Below the pieces are notes generated by a model that saw nothing but the letters and a program-made list of their open reading frames with translations, ran no database searches and was not told the origin of the DNA. Below, one piece after another: positions 55,501-62,597 of a DNA stretch of 64,000 bases. Source of the DNA: an uncultured Kordiimonas sp. Its GTDB lineage: Bacteria > Pseudomonadota > Alphaproteobacteria > Sphingomonadales > Kordiimonadaceae. Each line of letters opens with the position of its first letter. The stretch's first letter is position 1. The position numbers and the translations under genes were made by a program. The stretch is from contig CANNEK010000006.1 of assembly GCA_947503625.1 (NCBI GenBank), positions 1 through 64,000 on the forward strand, given 5' to 3'.

Positions 55501-55628
55501 GGATTGTCAGCGCTTTGTGCAATGGTTGGGGCTGAGAGTAGCAGAGCATACAGGGAAGTCGTCGTAAGAAACAGGGAACGAAGTCTGTTGGAATGCTGCA
55601 GTTTATCATTGCCTGTAGCTTCGTTCAC
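49560..55628 (-). CDS. Giant type Va autotransporter with glycine-rich passenger
   Basis: I start at GTG 55628, seven bases after AAGGAGG. The frame opens at GTG 55664 without a site. The 2022-residue protein has a signal peptide (LFLTTTSLYALLLSAPTIAQ) and a long passenger. Through most of its first 1100 residues the motif AQSIGGGGGNGG recurs, separated by about 50-70 residues with GGxGGxGGNGGxV. This is the pattern of glycine-rich autotransporter adhesins with a repetitive beta-solenoid. A C-terminal autotransporter beta-barrel of about 280 residues follows (SYYVGYQTELSEDNYLGLTF ... AIVDFSDTLEARLIYEL), ending in an aromatic strand (VKFSYKF). It would export its own passenger to the surface, so no other genes are required. 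The likely role is adhesion. Confidence 0.92.
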   Translation of the reverse strand: MNEATGNDKLQHSNRLRSLFLTTTSLYALLLSAPTIAQSADNPCQLPALPNGLSLPSSAESTSPLQTSNSGDVYLLNCNNQSPDALIIGTNGGDAWTINQGTWEADHGGGAGYVQSTLTKAFSGAISSGGAAYGFNYGDISVFPGTGMFISSTGVNDGEVGGIAFGYNSGTINTLTGFHAHGLSLESKGGNGLAGINASEGSHYNVGGAGGNGGNGGTVTAINAAGATLETYGAVGTGISAMSIGGGGGDGGSAYTHSLFAAVAVGGRGGTGGNGGSVTVDNHGTITTSELNAIGVKAMSIGGGGGEGGLASAQSTGFGGSFSVATGGSGGAGGNGGDVLVSLFNGSSIQTGKTSYDFSFASGSYVPGDHSPGVLAQSIGGGGGNAGHAVAAAHTDLIGVSVDLTFGGSGGNGGNGQSVNVDLAAGSSIVTGGRSAGGIVAHSIGGGGGNGGAVTSHADGGGVAQAAITVGIGGKGGDGGTGGSVDVENAGSVTTYGALSAGITAQSISGGGGNGSHIVDFATEKAPISVNLGVNIGGEGGQGHAGGTAESSIKAGGSVTTYGDHSVGMVVQSIGGTGGNGGSVHSYSRLTGGGTVTPEEDPDVEEDAIAPAGSIIKNSVRPQANGSDTGDEELPEDQDPAEDEDDDPDSKNESGLTLSATVGVGGTGSAAGNGGAVTSTLAGNVTTYGASSDGVSVQSIGGGGGNGGHAFAYTKNENLETSTSTIDTLESSALSATVNIGGSGAAAGDGGTVTFNMDSGTVSTNQVMSSGVKLQSIGGGGGNGGATNSLSWTGSIPTDPVALETRYASFVPGSEEVAKGNLDVALNIGGKGGAGGSGGNVFANLDGGSVHTKGALSYGIIAQSIGGGGGIGGHAVANGFVGIGTYNFTANIGGSGGTGSVGGLVTFNRAANAERTSITTEGHQSYGIFAQSIGGGGGIGGAAHIDFKEASGELANFSVGFTLGGGGGDAADNSSGNKGSSVEVNGANVTTSGQQAHGILAHSIGGGGGAGHSSSSSGDHGLDLGGKGGSGHDGGLVNIHDVSVTTSGALSSGIVAQSIGGGGGVAGLTDLHGHLNSAAANSIETRFNLNMHGSSGDGGQVYFGCLAGVTTGHCDTTVNTSGTAAHGILAQSFGGGGSTTFLNSGGTNANTYLIEAGSGFGGSSMGVTFTDQLDSTFNITTSGDGSIGIIAQAIDGRGGAVVTDSSTSTVRVQNSLDGTDAYTNAGFSLHLNGSINTSGDYGHGIFAQSRTSAFTVFGSDGYNVLAGTDGAGGSGYYNNASNSFYLGSNGTVQTSGAHAHGIVLDTSSNLFAAGTSTAGSKYRAQDIWVDGTISVSGAASWGVYSNNLSNTQSSAEFSTWFTLGSSGVINAGPQSAGGIYIHDPLGTVSVDINGLINAKDTIALSVTGHDNWVSVGDPTLKPDQFGEPPSQSYSGNIVLTSSGGTNTIKTGVYTNILGSITSITNGGTSKINVGNYLAYDAGPAIHIDALRNNNSTITFSRIDGDITGAYTLSSGSPQYTASLNNQGSLTGSIDGPFDYVMSSNTFHALNIDAAKGTGDYIKASTFTFNELANNPGNAQILMTLTSLPTPDFKPYEVLVMFDGANSPQTVDGYFLTNGGSVANYVLDGGLNSDGHYVVNLTDIHIDLNPAGLSANLAATAQKANLLVQNIRSGATSLSSVSGALNTNLLNAINANEGTNGGFSNLEEELGYITGSELDPDIQSSAIATRTTADHLNSCGGDVLASINPLSQGECAWGLISFSNIELNSTNHNEDITSYYVGYQTELSEDNYLGLTFGYDRSDVTRRSGVADGERLNIGAIYKYIDGPFFSSFALTGHYAWSDNNRATNSSTLGNLGTTFSKRENVSISARIRAGYRLETTWLDITPKVDLDSFLIHQFGYEESGSEQLDTLVAATTNVLYDVHPRITVGKHIKLGDLNIRLFGEYGRRFALNDPKLKTGFADVIGDSSIVTISQERENSLSTYGLGAIVDFSDTLEARLIYELSKGDNESIERFSVKFSYKF

Positions 55629-56089
55629 AAGAAGGCCTCCTTGGTTCCTTTGATGGGATGACACACCGTTTCTATAGAAAAATCAAGAGTTTATTCCGGC
55701 GCTGTTGGGTTATTATGTAATGCTACGAGCTGACTCCTGAATGTGTCATTAACCTTACTGGACGGGTCCATTCAGATACTGGAATTGTGTACAAGGAGGC
55801 AGATACAAAAGGGTCTGGTATTGGTTAACAGATAGAGCTGCTAAGTAGGGCGATGGCAAAAAATCCCACCAGATGGGCGGGATCTTCTTTTGATGAATGG
55901 TGCCGGGGGTCCATTTGACCTGTGACCATTTCGGCCCAAGCGACTGTTCGGGTTCTGATAAAAGGCAAGGACGGGGAACCATGCTACTCCACGGGCTAAA
56001 TCCCATAGGATTATCGGTCTCCCGTCCTTCTCTGCACGCAACAAATTGCGTACCTTGAGACTAACTCAATTTCCTAAAAACAGCCAAAA
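55629..56089. other. Region upstream of the autotransporter
   Basis: About 460 bases that must contain the autotransporter promoter on the minus strand. The short open frames in it have no ribosome sites and no similarity I recognise. A GGGATTT-like phrase near 55860-55885 (AAAATCCCACC and GGCGGGATCTT) could form a weak hairpin. Confidence 0.4.
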
Positions 56090-56243
56090 TGGAAGATACA
56101 AGGATTTGAACCTGCAACCTTCAGGTTATGAACCTGATTGATAGTATATCAAGCCATTGAAATATATAGGTAATAAATTTTGTTAAAAGTTTTTGTGTGC
56201 AATTTTGTGTGAGTCTCGATATCCGAGAAACTCATTTTAAGCC
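56090..56243 (-). repeat. tRNA-fMet 3'-end fragment and att-like tail, copy e
   Basis: The complement of about 56102-56137 is TCAGGTTCATAACCTGAAGG followed by TTGCAGGTTCAAATCC, contiguous anticodon arm and T-arm. The acceptor end (56090-56101) is degenerate. There is no hairpin terminator next to it. The tail has AGTTTTTGTGTGCAATTTTG and GAGAAACTCATTTTAAGCC (56187-56243). On the minus strand this tail reads as a short peptide starting MSF, as it does in the other copies. From 56244 to the next gene at 56455 nothing else is identified. Confidence 0.85.
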
Positions 56244-56454
56244 ACTTACGGCGCTTAACTCCCCAAATTTGGCGTTCAAGGCCAAACCAGCCTTGCAGAT
56301 GCAATTCGTGATTTACCGAGAGCATTTCCAATACTTCATCTTAACGAATACTTTGAAACATATTAACGCTGGCCAGACAAAATACAGCCATTCAAAAATA
56401 GGTACGTCTGGCCCATAGTGAAGCAACTGAATAGGTACACGAGGAATTCAAACG

Positions 56455-57681
56455 CTATTTCGGCAGTTCTTTGAACACGTCTGGCGAAAGATATCGAACC
56501 TGGAGTTCTCTACCGGCAGGGTAGGAACGCTTGTATTGCTGGTGCGTGAGCGCGATGACGTCATCAATGCCTCTGCGAACCATGGAGGCGTCAGAAGGTT
56601 TACCCTTATCGCGCCAAGAATCTGGAAATGGGTCCATGCGATCATATTCCAAATACGTAATGCGTCGGACTCGGTCGGGTCTATCATGGCTGTAGGCATA
56701 TTGGATATCTTCATCGACATCTCTCGACATATTGAATCTTTTCCCTAGTCCACCCGCGATAAATACATGAAAGCCGATGTGTTGGTCGTTGTCCATCAAG
56801 ATTATGTCACCTGGTCTTGGTGGACGTGTATTCGGGTCGCCTGGGCCTGTGTTTCCTCGTCCAAAGTTGTTCAGAAACGCTTCAATAGGGTTTTCAGCAT
56901 CTGCCGTTCTTTGGAAGAGGTTTCTCAGTCCGCGTTTATTTGCGAGCCCGCCATAATAGGCCGAGGTGCAAACAGCTTCCCAACAGTTCATGGCGGCACG
57001 AGCGTCTGGAAGCGTGGCATTTGGGTCTGCACTACGTAACCACCGTGAGAAGTCGTTGTATGCGCCCTCTTGCTCCCTTTGGTCTCTGGTTTCTAGATCT
57101 TCGCCTTGGCGATTTGTGGAGGAGCGTTCCCCCGGTAAGCCATCTGGCAAGATAGTCGACTTGATCCATATTGGCCTTCTGTCCATCAGAGCTGCTGCTC
57201 CGATCTGCATGGCCTCCCGAGCGTTTGGCCTCGGTTCAAAGGGCCGTATGACAGAACCGCTCGAAACGGCAAGAGGTGATGCCTCTTCTGGCAGCTCTTC
57301 CTTTTCATTCATTGAGGAACTAGAGGAGCTAGGGAATATGTTCCAAGGAAAAGGTCCATCGTAGTAGATTGGACCGGATGGCCTAGAAGAACTGGACGCA
57401 CTGGCGGAACCAAAGGGACCTGAGTTACCTAAGTTTAAGGGTGGAGGAATATTAAAGAACGGATCCTTTTTACGCTTTCTTCTGTTATTATCTTCCTGGC
57501 TATATTCACTGTTGTGAGCCGTGAACGGACCAATGGAAGCTGGCGACCCCTCACCTAATTGCCGGCGACGTGGGGCAGCAGTGGCCCCGAATGCGCGGCT
57601 GGAACGCCGACTTTTTTCTTCTGGCTCTTTACCCTTATCATCGAATGGACTTTCCTCGTCAGAATCATTCTCGGGGAACAT
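56455..57681 (-). CDS. Serine/proline-rich protein with cysteine-peptidase-like domain, paralogue 2
   Basis: 408 residues from ATG 57681, with AAGGGA six bases upstream. Residues 1-150 are hydrophilic, low in complexity and rich in Ser, Pro, Arg and Glu, with no signal peptide. Residues 155-408 align with the product of 57895-59088. Shared features are IWIKSTILPDGLPG against VWIRSSIDEDGLPS, MNCWEAV.(T/M)SAYYGGL (Cys233), NPIEAFLNNFGRGN, PGDIILMD...H.GFHV.IAG (His305) and YSHD. An N-C-W-E Cys followed 70 residues later by a GFH His resembles papain-like NlpC/P60 or CHAP folds. A hydrolase acting on peptide, amide or thioester bonds is likely but unproven. The enzyme could be an effector or toxin. 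It is the last gene of the operon. Confidence 0.8.
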   Translation of the reverse strand: MFPENDSDEESPFDDKGKEPEEKSRRSSRAFGATAAPRRRQLGEGSPASIGPFTAHNSEYSQEDNNRRKRKKDPFFNIPPPLNLGNSGPFGSASASSSSRPSGPIYYDGPFPWNIFPSSSSSSMNEKEELPEEASPLAVSSGSVIRPFEPRPNAREAMQIGAAALMDRRPIWIKSTILPDGLPGERSSTNRQGEDLETRDQREQEGAYNDFSRWLRSADPNATLPDARAAMNCWEAVCTSAYYGGLANKRGLRNLFQRTADAENPIEAFLNNFGRGNTGPGDPNTRPPRPGDIILMDNDQHIGFHVFIAGGLGKRFNMSRDVDEDIQYAYSHDRPDRVRRITYLEYDRMDPFPDSWRDKGKPSDASMVRRGIDDVIALTHQQYKRSYPAGRELQVRYLSPDVFKELPK

Positions 57682-57695
57682 TTTTTATCCCTTCA

Positions 57696-57760
57696 TCAGT
57701 TAGGCTGGGGCGCGATTGCGCACGGTGCATAATTGGCGGGATCGCCCCCGTAAGCGGTCA
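57696..57760 (-). pseudogene. Remnant of a second copy of the 557-residue protein's C-terminus
   Basis: The minus strand reads ANYAPCAIAPQPN and a TGA stop, matching the last residues AHYALRAIAIQPS of the gene at 59088-60761. The stop is followed by TGATGAAG, the same stop/start overlap found at 59086-59092. Here the overlapped ATG meets a TAA two codons later. Upstream of these residues the similarity is lost. It is the trace of a duplicated gene pair whose first member decayed. Confidence 0.65.
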
Positions 57761-57894
57761 TGGTATTTCGGTCGCGGGCGTGGGCATTCACTATCATTGC
57801 ACCGCAATCCGGCCAAAAGTATCAACGAACTTCCACCTGAAACTTCAACGACAATCAGCTCGAAGAAGCTGCTTAAAACAATATCCTCGCAAGC

Positions 57895-59088
57895 TTACCC
57901 AAAGGAGGAGTCGGGATCTTTTTCTGCCCATCTTTTAAAGACGCTGGGAGGCAGATAGCGTATTTCGAGGTCTTTTTTATTCGCAGCAACGTACGCATCC
58001 AGTGTATATCGCATCACATGCTCACGATTTCTCTCGACCATGGATTCCGCGGAGCCGCCACTTGCAGAAATATAATAGTCAAATGCCGCATGGTTATACT
58101 TTTTGGTTCTGAGTTTATCACTCTTGTCGTGACTATAAACCATCTCATTTTCGCCTGCGATCAACACATGGAAACCCGCATGCTCTGAAGTGTCCATCAA
58201 GATGATGTCGCCGGGGTTAGGTTCGTCCGTAATGTTCCGTTTACAAGCATTACCGCGTCCCAGTTGGTCCAGAAGTTCTTTGATGGGGTTTTCAGCAAAT
58301 TTTGTCGTTTCGTAGAGAGCAATAAGTCCATCTTTTTCAATCAGGCCGCCATAATAGGCTGACATAAGAACAGCTTCCCAGCAGTTCATCTTGGGGCGGC
58401 GATCTCTTAAAGTTCTTCTTCCACTTTTGCGCAACCAAATGGCGAAGTCGTTTTGGGCCCCATATCTTTCAATTTTTTCCGGTGTTTCCAATCCTTGGCC
58501 GTCGTCATCAGTACTGGATATAATTGAGGGCAAGCCATCTTCGTCAATCGATGATCTGATCCACACGGGTTTTTTGTTCATCAGCTGTTTGGCCCCTTCA
58601 ATCATTGCGTTTCCTTGCTCTGGATCAAATGGTTCTTGCTCTGGATCAAAAGGCCCTGATTCGGAATTGGATGGGGAGGCAAAAGGACTTGAGCTAGAAC
58701 TACCTGAGCTGGATTTCCTGAAGAAAGTGAACCTGGATTTGCTGGAGAGAAGGAAGCTGGAGCTGCTTGAGCTGGAGCTAGAACTGCCTGAACTAGCTTT
58801 GGTGAAGAATCTAAACCTAGAGCTTGAACTGGAACTAGAGCTGGAACTGCTTGAGCCTGAGCTGGAGCTGCTTGAACTTAAACTGGAACTGCTTGAGCTC
58901 AAGGGTTGCTGCCAATTATCTCGCGAGGATGAACTCTTGGGAGCTGGCGTTTTACCTCCGAAGGGCGAGGATGACGAGCCGGCAGCAGCCCCTATATTCA
59001 GCGCATCAATTTCCGGCTCCTCCTTCTCCTTGAGTTTAGGACTTCTATTCCTGAAAGGGTTCTTTACGAGCTTTTGGGCCTTCTTCAT
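57895..59088 (-). CDS. Serine-rich protein with cysteine-peptidase-like domain, paralogue 1
   Basis: 397 residues; the ATG at 59088 overlaps the previous stop (TGATG). The first 160 residues are basic and then extremely Ser-rich (runs of up to 16 Ser between residues 63 and 136, broken by RFRFFTKASS and RFTFFRKSSS). There is no signal peptide. Residues 160-397 form the domain shared with 56455-57681: MNCWEAVLMSAYYGGL (Cys236), GDIILMDTSEHAGFHVLIAG (His307), MVYSHDKSD and a C-terminal LEIRYLPPSVFKRW. The Ser-rich part resembles a flexible linker or surface stalk. The domain suggests a papain-like hydrolase. Serine codon runs are repetitive in DNA and may vary in length between strains. Confidence 0.8.
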   Translation of the reverse strand: MKKAQKLVKNPFRNRSPKLKEKEEPEIDALNIGAAAGSSSSPFGGKTPAPKSSSSRDNWQQPLSSSSSSLSSSSSSSGSSSSSSSSSSSSRFRFFTKASSGSSSSSSSSSSFLLSSKSRFTFFRKSSSGSSSSSPFASPSNSESGPFDPEQEPFDPEQGNAMIEGAKQLMNKKPVWIRSSIDEDGLPSIISSTDDDGQGLETPEKIERYGAQNDFAIWLRKSGRRTLRDRRPKMNCWEAVLMSAYYGGLIEKDGLIALYETTKFAENPIKELLDQLGRGNACKRNITDEPNPGDIILMDTSEHAGFHVLIAGENEMVYSHDKSDKLRTKKYNHAAFDYYISASGGSAESMVERNREHVMRYTLDAYVAANKKDLEIRYLPPSVFKRWAEKDPDSSFG

Positions 59089-60761
59089 CAGCTGGGCTGG
59101 ATCGCGATTGCGCGCAGCGCATAATGGGCTGTATTTGAGGTGCTCGCTGTCAGAGTAACATCTATCGAATTTAGTCCCATAACCAGCGTGTCACAATAAT
59201 TGACGGACGCAAAATTCTGATTACGCAGCGTTAGGTCCAGGAGGTTGTTTTCTGCTCCTTCCCCTTCAAGAGCGTCTGCGGTTTTATGGAGTGCGTTTTG
59301 CCCATCCCCGTTGATGACAATCTTGAGGTCCACTGCCTCACCCGTGGTTACCCAGTGTTTGAAGTGAAGGGAGTAGTCGCGGTCCACATCCGTGACCTTG
59401 AACAGTATCGTGAAGGTAAGGGGAGCATTGGGCATAACGGTGGCCTTGAGGGCCGTTGAACTTGAGTTATACCCTGCATTGACCGGATAGTCCGCAGTGT
59501 AGGTGGTTGTGTCCTTAATCAGCAAGGTGTTGGCGTTAGAGAAGATCGAAAAGGGTTTTGGCGTATCCCCCTGTGTTATTACGTGGGACGGGGGGCTGAC
59601 GAAGTTGGCGGGGACAAAGCCAACCACGTTCTTTGGACCCAATGGCGACAACCCCATTGTTCCTAGTTCAAGCTGCACATCGAGGTCACCATCGGTCAGA
59701 ACATAGGATGTGGGTTCTTTGTCCACATACACTTGCACGTTAGATGAGCTTCCAGTCGCTTTTGCGTAAGCATGTGAAGCGGTTGCGCCGTTCAAAGCAT
59801 GGCTGACCGTGACTGTATCGTCTTCCCCGTTTGGAATGGTGATTACCCACTGCGCCTTCATCACAAAATCATAGCCATACATGGAAAGCTGACTAGGGGG
59901 CAGCGTCGTGATCTTGTATGCGTTTGCAGTCCCGCATTGTGCGCGCAGGCGCTCTGTCATGAATGCCGGGACCAGAAGCAAGTCCTGGGCGACATTTCGC
60001 GGGTTTTTCTGAGGCTCTGAATCTGATGTCAGCCATGGTGCCCGGCAGGCAAAAATATCCCACGGATATTCCTGTCCAAAAACCCACGTCGGCGAATTGC
60101 TGGCAGGGTCGATCGCAGCATAAGCACCCCAGTCCTTTATGCTCATTGAGGCGGAACTTGAACTGTCTTCACTTCCGCTTTGGCCAGATGTGTCCCCAAT
60201 AGTCGAGTTCTGGTCGCTGCCGATGGTCGCTGACTTGTCGTGTCCAACATCCAGAGCAAACGCATTGCCCTGAAGACCGACCTTGGTGCTGTAAGAATTT
60301 GACTGAGCCTGAGACGACCCAATGGTTGAGCTGTTTGACAACTCTGAATGAGAAACGCTGGCATCGGATGTGGCGCTCGAGCTTTGAACTTGCGAATTGA
60401 CGGTTTGCGGCGAATAATCAACCAGTTTTGAAACCCCAGCCGGTACCGCTAGAGAAAGTGCATTTTGAAGCATGACAGGATAGTTACTATAGAGCGTGCT
60501 GCTGTCAGCTGGTGCACCAGAAGACCCCAGGTGATATTTTAGGCCTGCCTGATTGTGCCCTGATACTCTTTGCGTGCAGGACAGGATATAGACCCTTTTG
60601 TTCGCTGGACTGCCTTTATCTACAGTGCCCGAGGCCAACGAGACGTTCTCGTCATAGGTGACCTGGTATTTGGCGAGAAACGTGCCAACGTTTTCGCTTG
60701 TGTCGAGGGTCTTCAAAGTGCCGGACTTGTATAAGGCAAACGGGTCAGTGATCTTGAACAT
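59088..60761 (-). CDS. Uncharacterised 557-residue protein of the element 5 operon
   Basis: I start at ATG 60761, nine bases after GAGG; the frame opens at 60803 without a site. There is no signal peptide or membrane segment. Residues 130-215 are rich in Ser, Gln and Asn (SSSATSDASVSHSELSNSST onwards). The rest is beta-rich with Thr, Asn and Asp (YVLTDGDLDVQLELG, TFTILFKVTDVDRDYSLHFK). It ends ALRAIAIQPS. I recognise no family. The beta-rich, amphipathic pattern would suit a pore-forming, binding or structural protein, but that is only an impression. Its stop overlaps the start of the cysteine-peptidase-like gene, and a remnant of a second copy lies before the other paralogue. The two proteins evidently work as a pair. 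Confidence 0.72.
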   Translation of the reverse strand: MFKITDPFALYKSGTLKTLDTSENVGTFLAKYQVTYDENVSLASGTVDKGSPANKRVYILSCTQRVSGHNQAGLKYHLGSSGAPADSSTLYSNYPVMLQNALSLAVPAGVSKLVDYSPQTVNSQVQSSSATSDASVSHSELSNSSTIGSSQAQSNSYSTKVGLQGNAFALDVGHDKSATIGSDQNSTIGDTSGQSGSEDSSSSASMSIKDWGAYAAIDPASNSPTWVFGQEYPWDIFACRAPWLTSDSEPQKNPRNVAQDLLLVPAFMTERLRAQCGTANAYKITTLPPSQLSMYGYDFVMKAQWVITIPNGEDDTVTVSHALNGATASHAYAKATGSSSNVQVYVDKEPTSYVLTDGDLDVQLELGTMGLSPLGPKNVVGFVPANFVSPPSHVITQGDTPKPFSIFSNANTLLIKDTTTYTADYPVNAGYNSSSTALKATVMPNAPLTFTILFKVTDVDRDYSLHFKHWVTTGEAVDLKIVINGDGQNALHKTADALEGEGAENNLLDLTLRNQNFASVNYCDTLVMGLNSIDVTLTASTSNTAHYALRAIAIQPS

Positions 60762-60870
60762 GGACAGTTTCCTCTGTTGAGTTGATTGAGGATGCAGTGA
60801 CAAGGGTGCGGGTACGTATCAAGCCCGCTGGAAGTGGCCGCAAATGGCCTTTTTCCGCCAGACTTTGCTA

Positions 60871-62199
60871 TTAGCCTGGTGGCTGAACACCTGAAAAGTC
60901 GACCGTAAACCCGGGGCTGAAAATGTAAGCGTTTGAGTTGGTGAACTCGTCGATGCCGTGGTCGGGATCGCTATCATCATAGTAGAAATCGTAAATATTT
61001 GCGGTGTAGCTTGCAAAAACGTTCAGCGTTTTTTTCACGAGCTTGTTAGTCTCTGTCTGCCAAGAGCTGTAGGTCGTAAAATTCAGAACACCACCGGTGT
61101 CGGAAGCAGGTGACAGCGGATAGACATTATGATGGCTGTCAAATGCGCTCCCCTGTTTGGGATAGTTCTCGCAATCGGTGGGTTTGGTGGCGTAAAAGTT
61201 GGCACCCAGTGCTGTTCCTTTGCAGATTGAGCTTACCGCCCAATCCTCGATGTCATAGGTTGTCTCCGCAAAAAACTTATAACTGAGTTGTTGATTACCA
61301 TCATAGTAGTAGATGATTTGATTCATGCTGGCATCAAACGACCCGTCGTCACTAGATATTGGTGAAAAATCATCGGGCGGCGCGCTCGCGTAAAATGAAG
61401 TGTAAGGACTCGGCTGGGTGGTACCCTGCATGTTGCACTGCGCGTTGCCTCTATCGGTAGAGGTATCGGAATACAACTTCCCCGCAGTGATAACCCACTG
61501 CGTAGATACAATTAGAAACTGGTTGTTCTCGCTTCCGCCGCCCAGCTGCTGCAGGTAGGCATAGGGTGTTTGGATTAAAGTAAGTTTTGTCTCTGTTTTG
61601 TTGTCTTTTGTTTCACCCCCTTCAAAATAAGGTGGCATGTCATACACAATCGAATAGTGTGTCGTGATAATTCCGGCGGGTGCTGAGCAGATCAGACCTT
61701 TTGGCGGGTCTGATGGGTAGGTAACATCCAGTTTAATCGGTCCCTCCAGGGACCGGCGGGCCGCCTCTATGAAACTCTCTGTTGATCCACAATCAGCTGT
61801 CGGCTTGATCCTCGCGGTCGGTTCTTCCCCTTTTCTGGAAGGCGCATAAGGAAGACAGGTCATACAGACTTTGTCATCCATCATGGTTTCATAGAGCACC
61901 GCATAACACGCTTCCGTAAGCGATAACTTGCAAACGTCGGCCATGGCCAAAACATGCTCTTTTTCAGGCGATAACAGCAGGAACGGGGTATCATCGGGTT
62001 TTCCCTCGTACCATTCCGGAATCTGTTTTGGTATCGAGTCTCGGCAATCCACCACGAACAACTCGCCAGGGGAAACTTGTGTGCCCGGCTCCGGGCTGAA
62101 GACATCCAACCCCTCTTTTTCCAAGAGTGTCTGAATGAGATGAACGCTCTTGGATCCGCTCCCTCTCTGGTCGATAGGGTTCCTGACAACTTCATGCAT
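60871..62199 (-). CDS. Uncharacterised 442-residue protein of the element 5 operon
   Basis: I start at ATG 62199, eight bases after GGGAG. The frame is open to 62331, and an ATG at 62232 has no site. The N-terminal 140 residues include a possible His/Cys-rich region (KLSLTEACYAVLYETMMDDK, VCMTCLPYAP). The remainder is rich in Tyr, Thr, Ser and Asp, with scattered Cys (NYPKQGSAFDSHHNVYPLSP). There is no signal peptide or membrane helix. I do not recognise it. It is the first gene of the minus-strand operon facing the membrane-anchored AraC-type regulator. It shares short phrases (QWVIT) and the beta-rich style of the next protein, but not enough to call them homologous. Confidence 0.7.
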   Translation of the reverse strand: MHEVVRNPIDQRGSGSKSVHLIQTLLEKEGLDVFSPEPGTQVSPGELFVVDCRDSIPKQIPEWYEGKPDDTPFLLLSPEKEHVLAMADVCKLSLTEACYAVLYETMMDDKVCMTCLPYAPSRKGEEPTARIKPTADCGSTESFIEAARRSLEGPIKLDVTYPSDPPKGLICSAPAGIITTHYSIVYDMPPYFEGGETKDNKTETKLTLIQTPYAYLQQLGGGSENNQFLIVSTQWVITAGKLYSDTSTDRGNAQCNMQGTTQPSPYTSFYASAPPDDFSPISSDDGSFDASMNQIIYYYDGNQQLSYKFFAETTYDIEDWAVSSICKGTALGANFYATKPTDCENYPKQGSAFDSHHNVYPLSPASDTGGVLNFTTYSSWQTETNKLVKKTLNVFASYTANIYDFYYDDSDPDHGIDEFTNSNAYIFSPGFTVDFSGVQPPG

Positions 62200-62440
62200 T
62201 TTATGCGCTCCCAATCGTTGGATTTTAGTCATAATTTGGGAAAGCAACACCTCGCTGTTCAGACTGATAATCCGAAGCACCCTACCCAGGTGGAAGCAAA
62301 ACATAAGGTTTGGCTTACTCCCGCCGCTCATGAGAAGAATCCGAGAAGATATTGCCAGATGCCGCCCCGGTGTCTGAGATACATGGAAACACGTAGAGCG
62401 GCTCGTCGGTTTTGAAAATTGAAGCGCTTATTTTAGGAAA

Positions 62441-62466
62441 GACGCACTTTTTTTAAATCAGACGCA
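62441..62466. promoter_or_regulatory. GACGCA direct repeat, possible AraC-type binding site
   Basis: GACGCA occurs at 62441 and 62461, exactly 20 bases apart, in the 398-base region between the regulator and the divergent operon. Direct half-sites spaced two helical turns apart are typical of AraC-family operators. The rest of this region shows no gene. Confidence 0.4.
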
Positions 62467-62597
62467 TCAAGCTTCTTCCTGATCACTCTATGGTAGTATA
62501 GTTTTCTATCCTTGGGAGAAAATATCTGCCGGCGCGTCCGGTTTAATGCCACATGCCTAGCAATGGCGGGAGGCAAATTCGCATATGGGGACGTTGA

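Larger units (their letters stand above)
48593..56089. mobile_element. Putative integrative element 4 (autotransporter cargo)
   Basis: About 7.5 kb between fragments d and e. Cargo: a hydrolase fragment and an oxidase fragment fused head to head, and one very large autotransporter gene. No integrase is present. Confidence 0.55.

Noticed and set aside
56149-56331. Short open frames across the att-like tails (MSF...ETHTK peptides) as small genes
   Set aside because: They differ in length, stop early in several copies and lack ribosome sites. I treat them as part of a recombination site, with the coding alternative noted in the findings.
58700-58930. Short-period DNA repeat resembling a microsatellite or CRISPR
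   Set aside because: It is the coding sequence of the serine runs in the 397-residue protein; units are too short and irregular for CRISPR.
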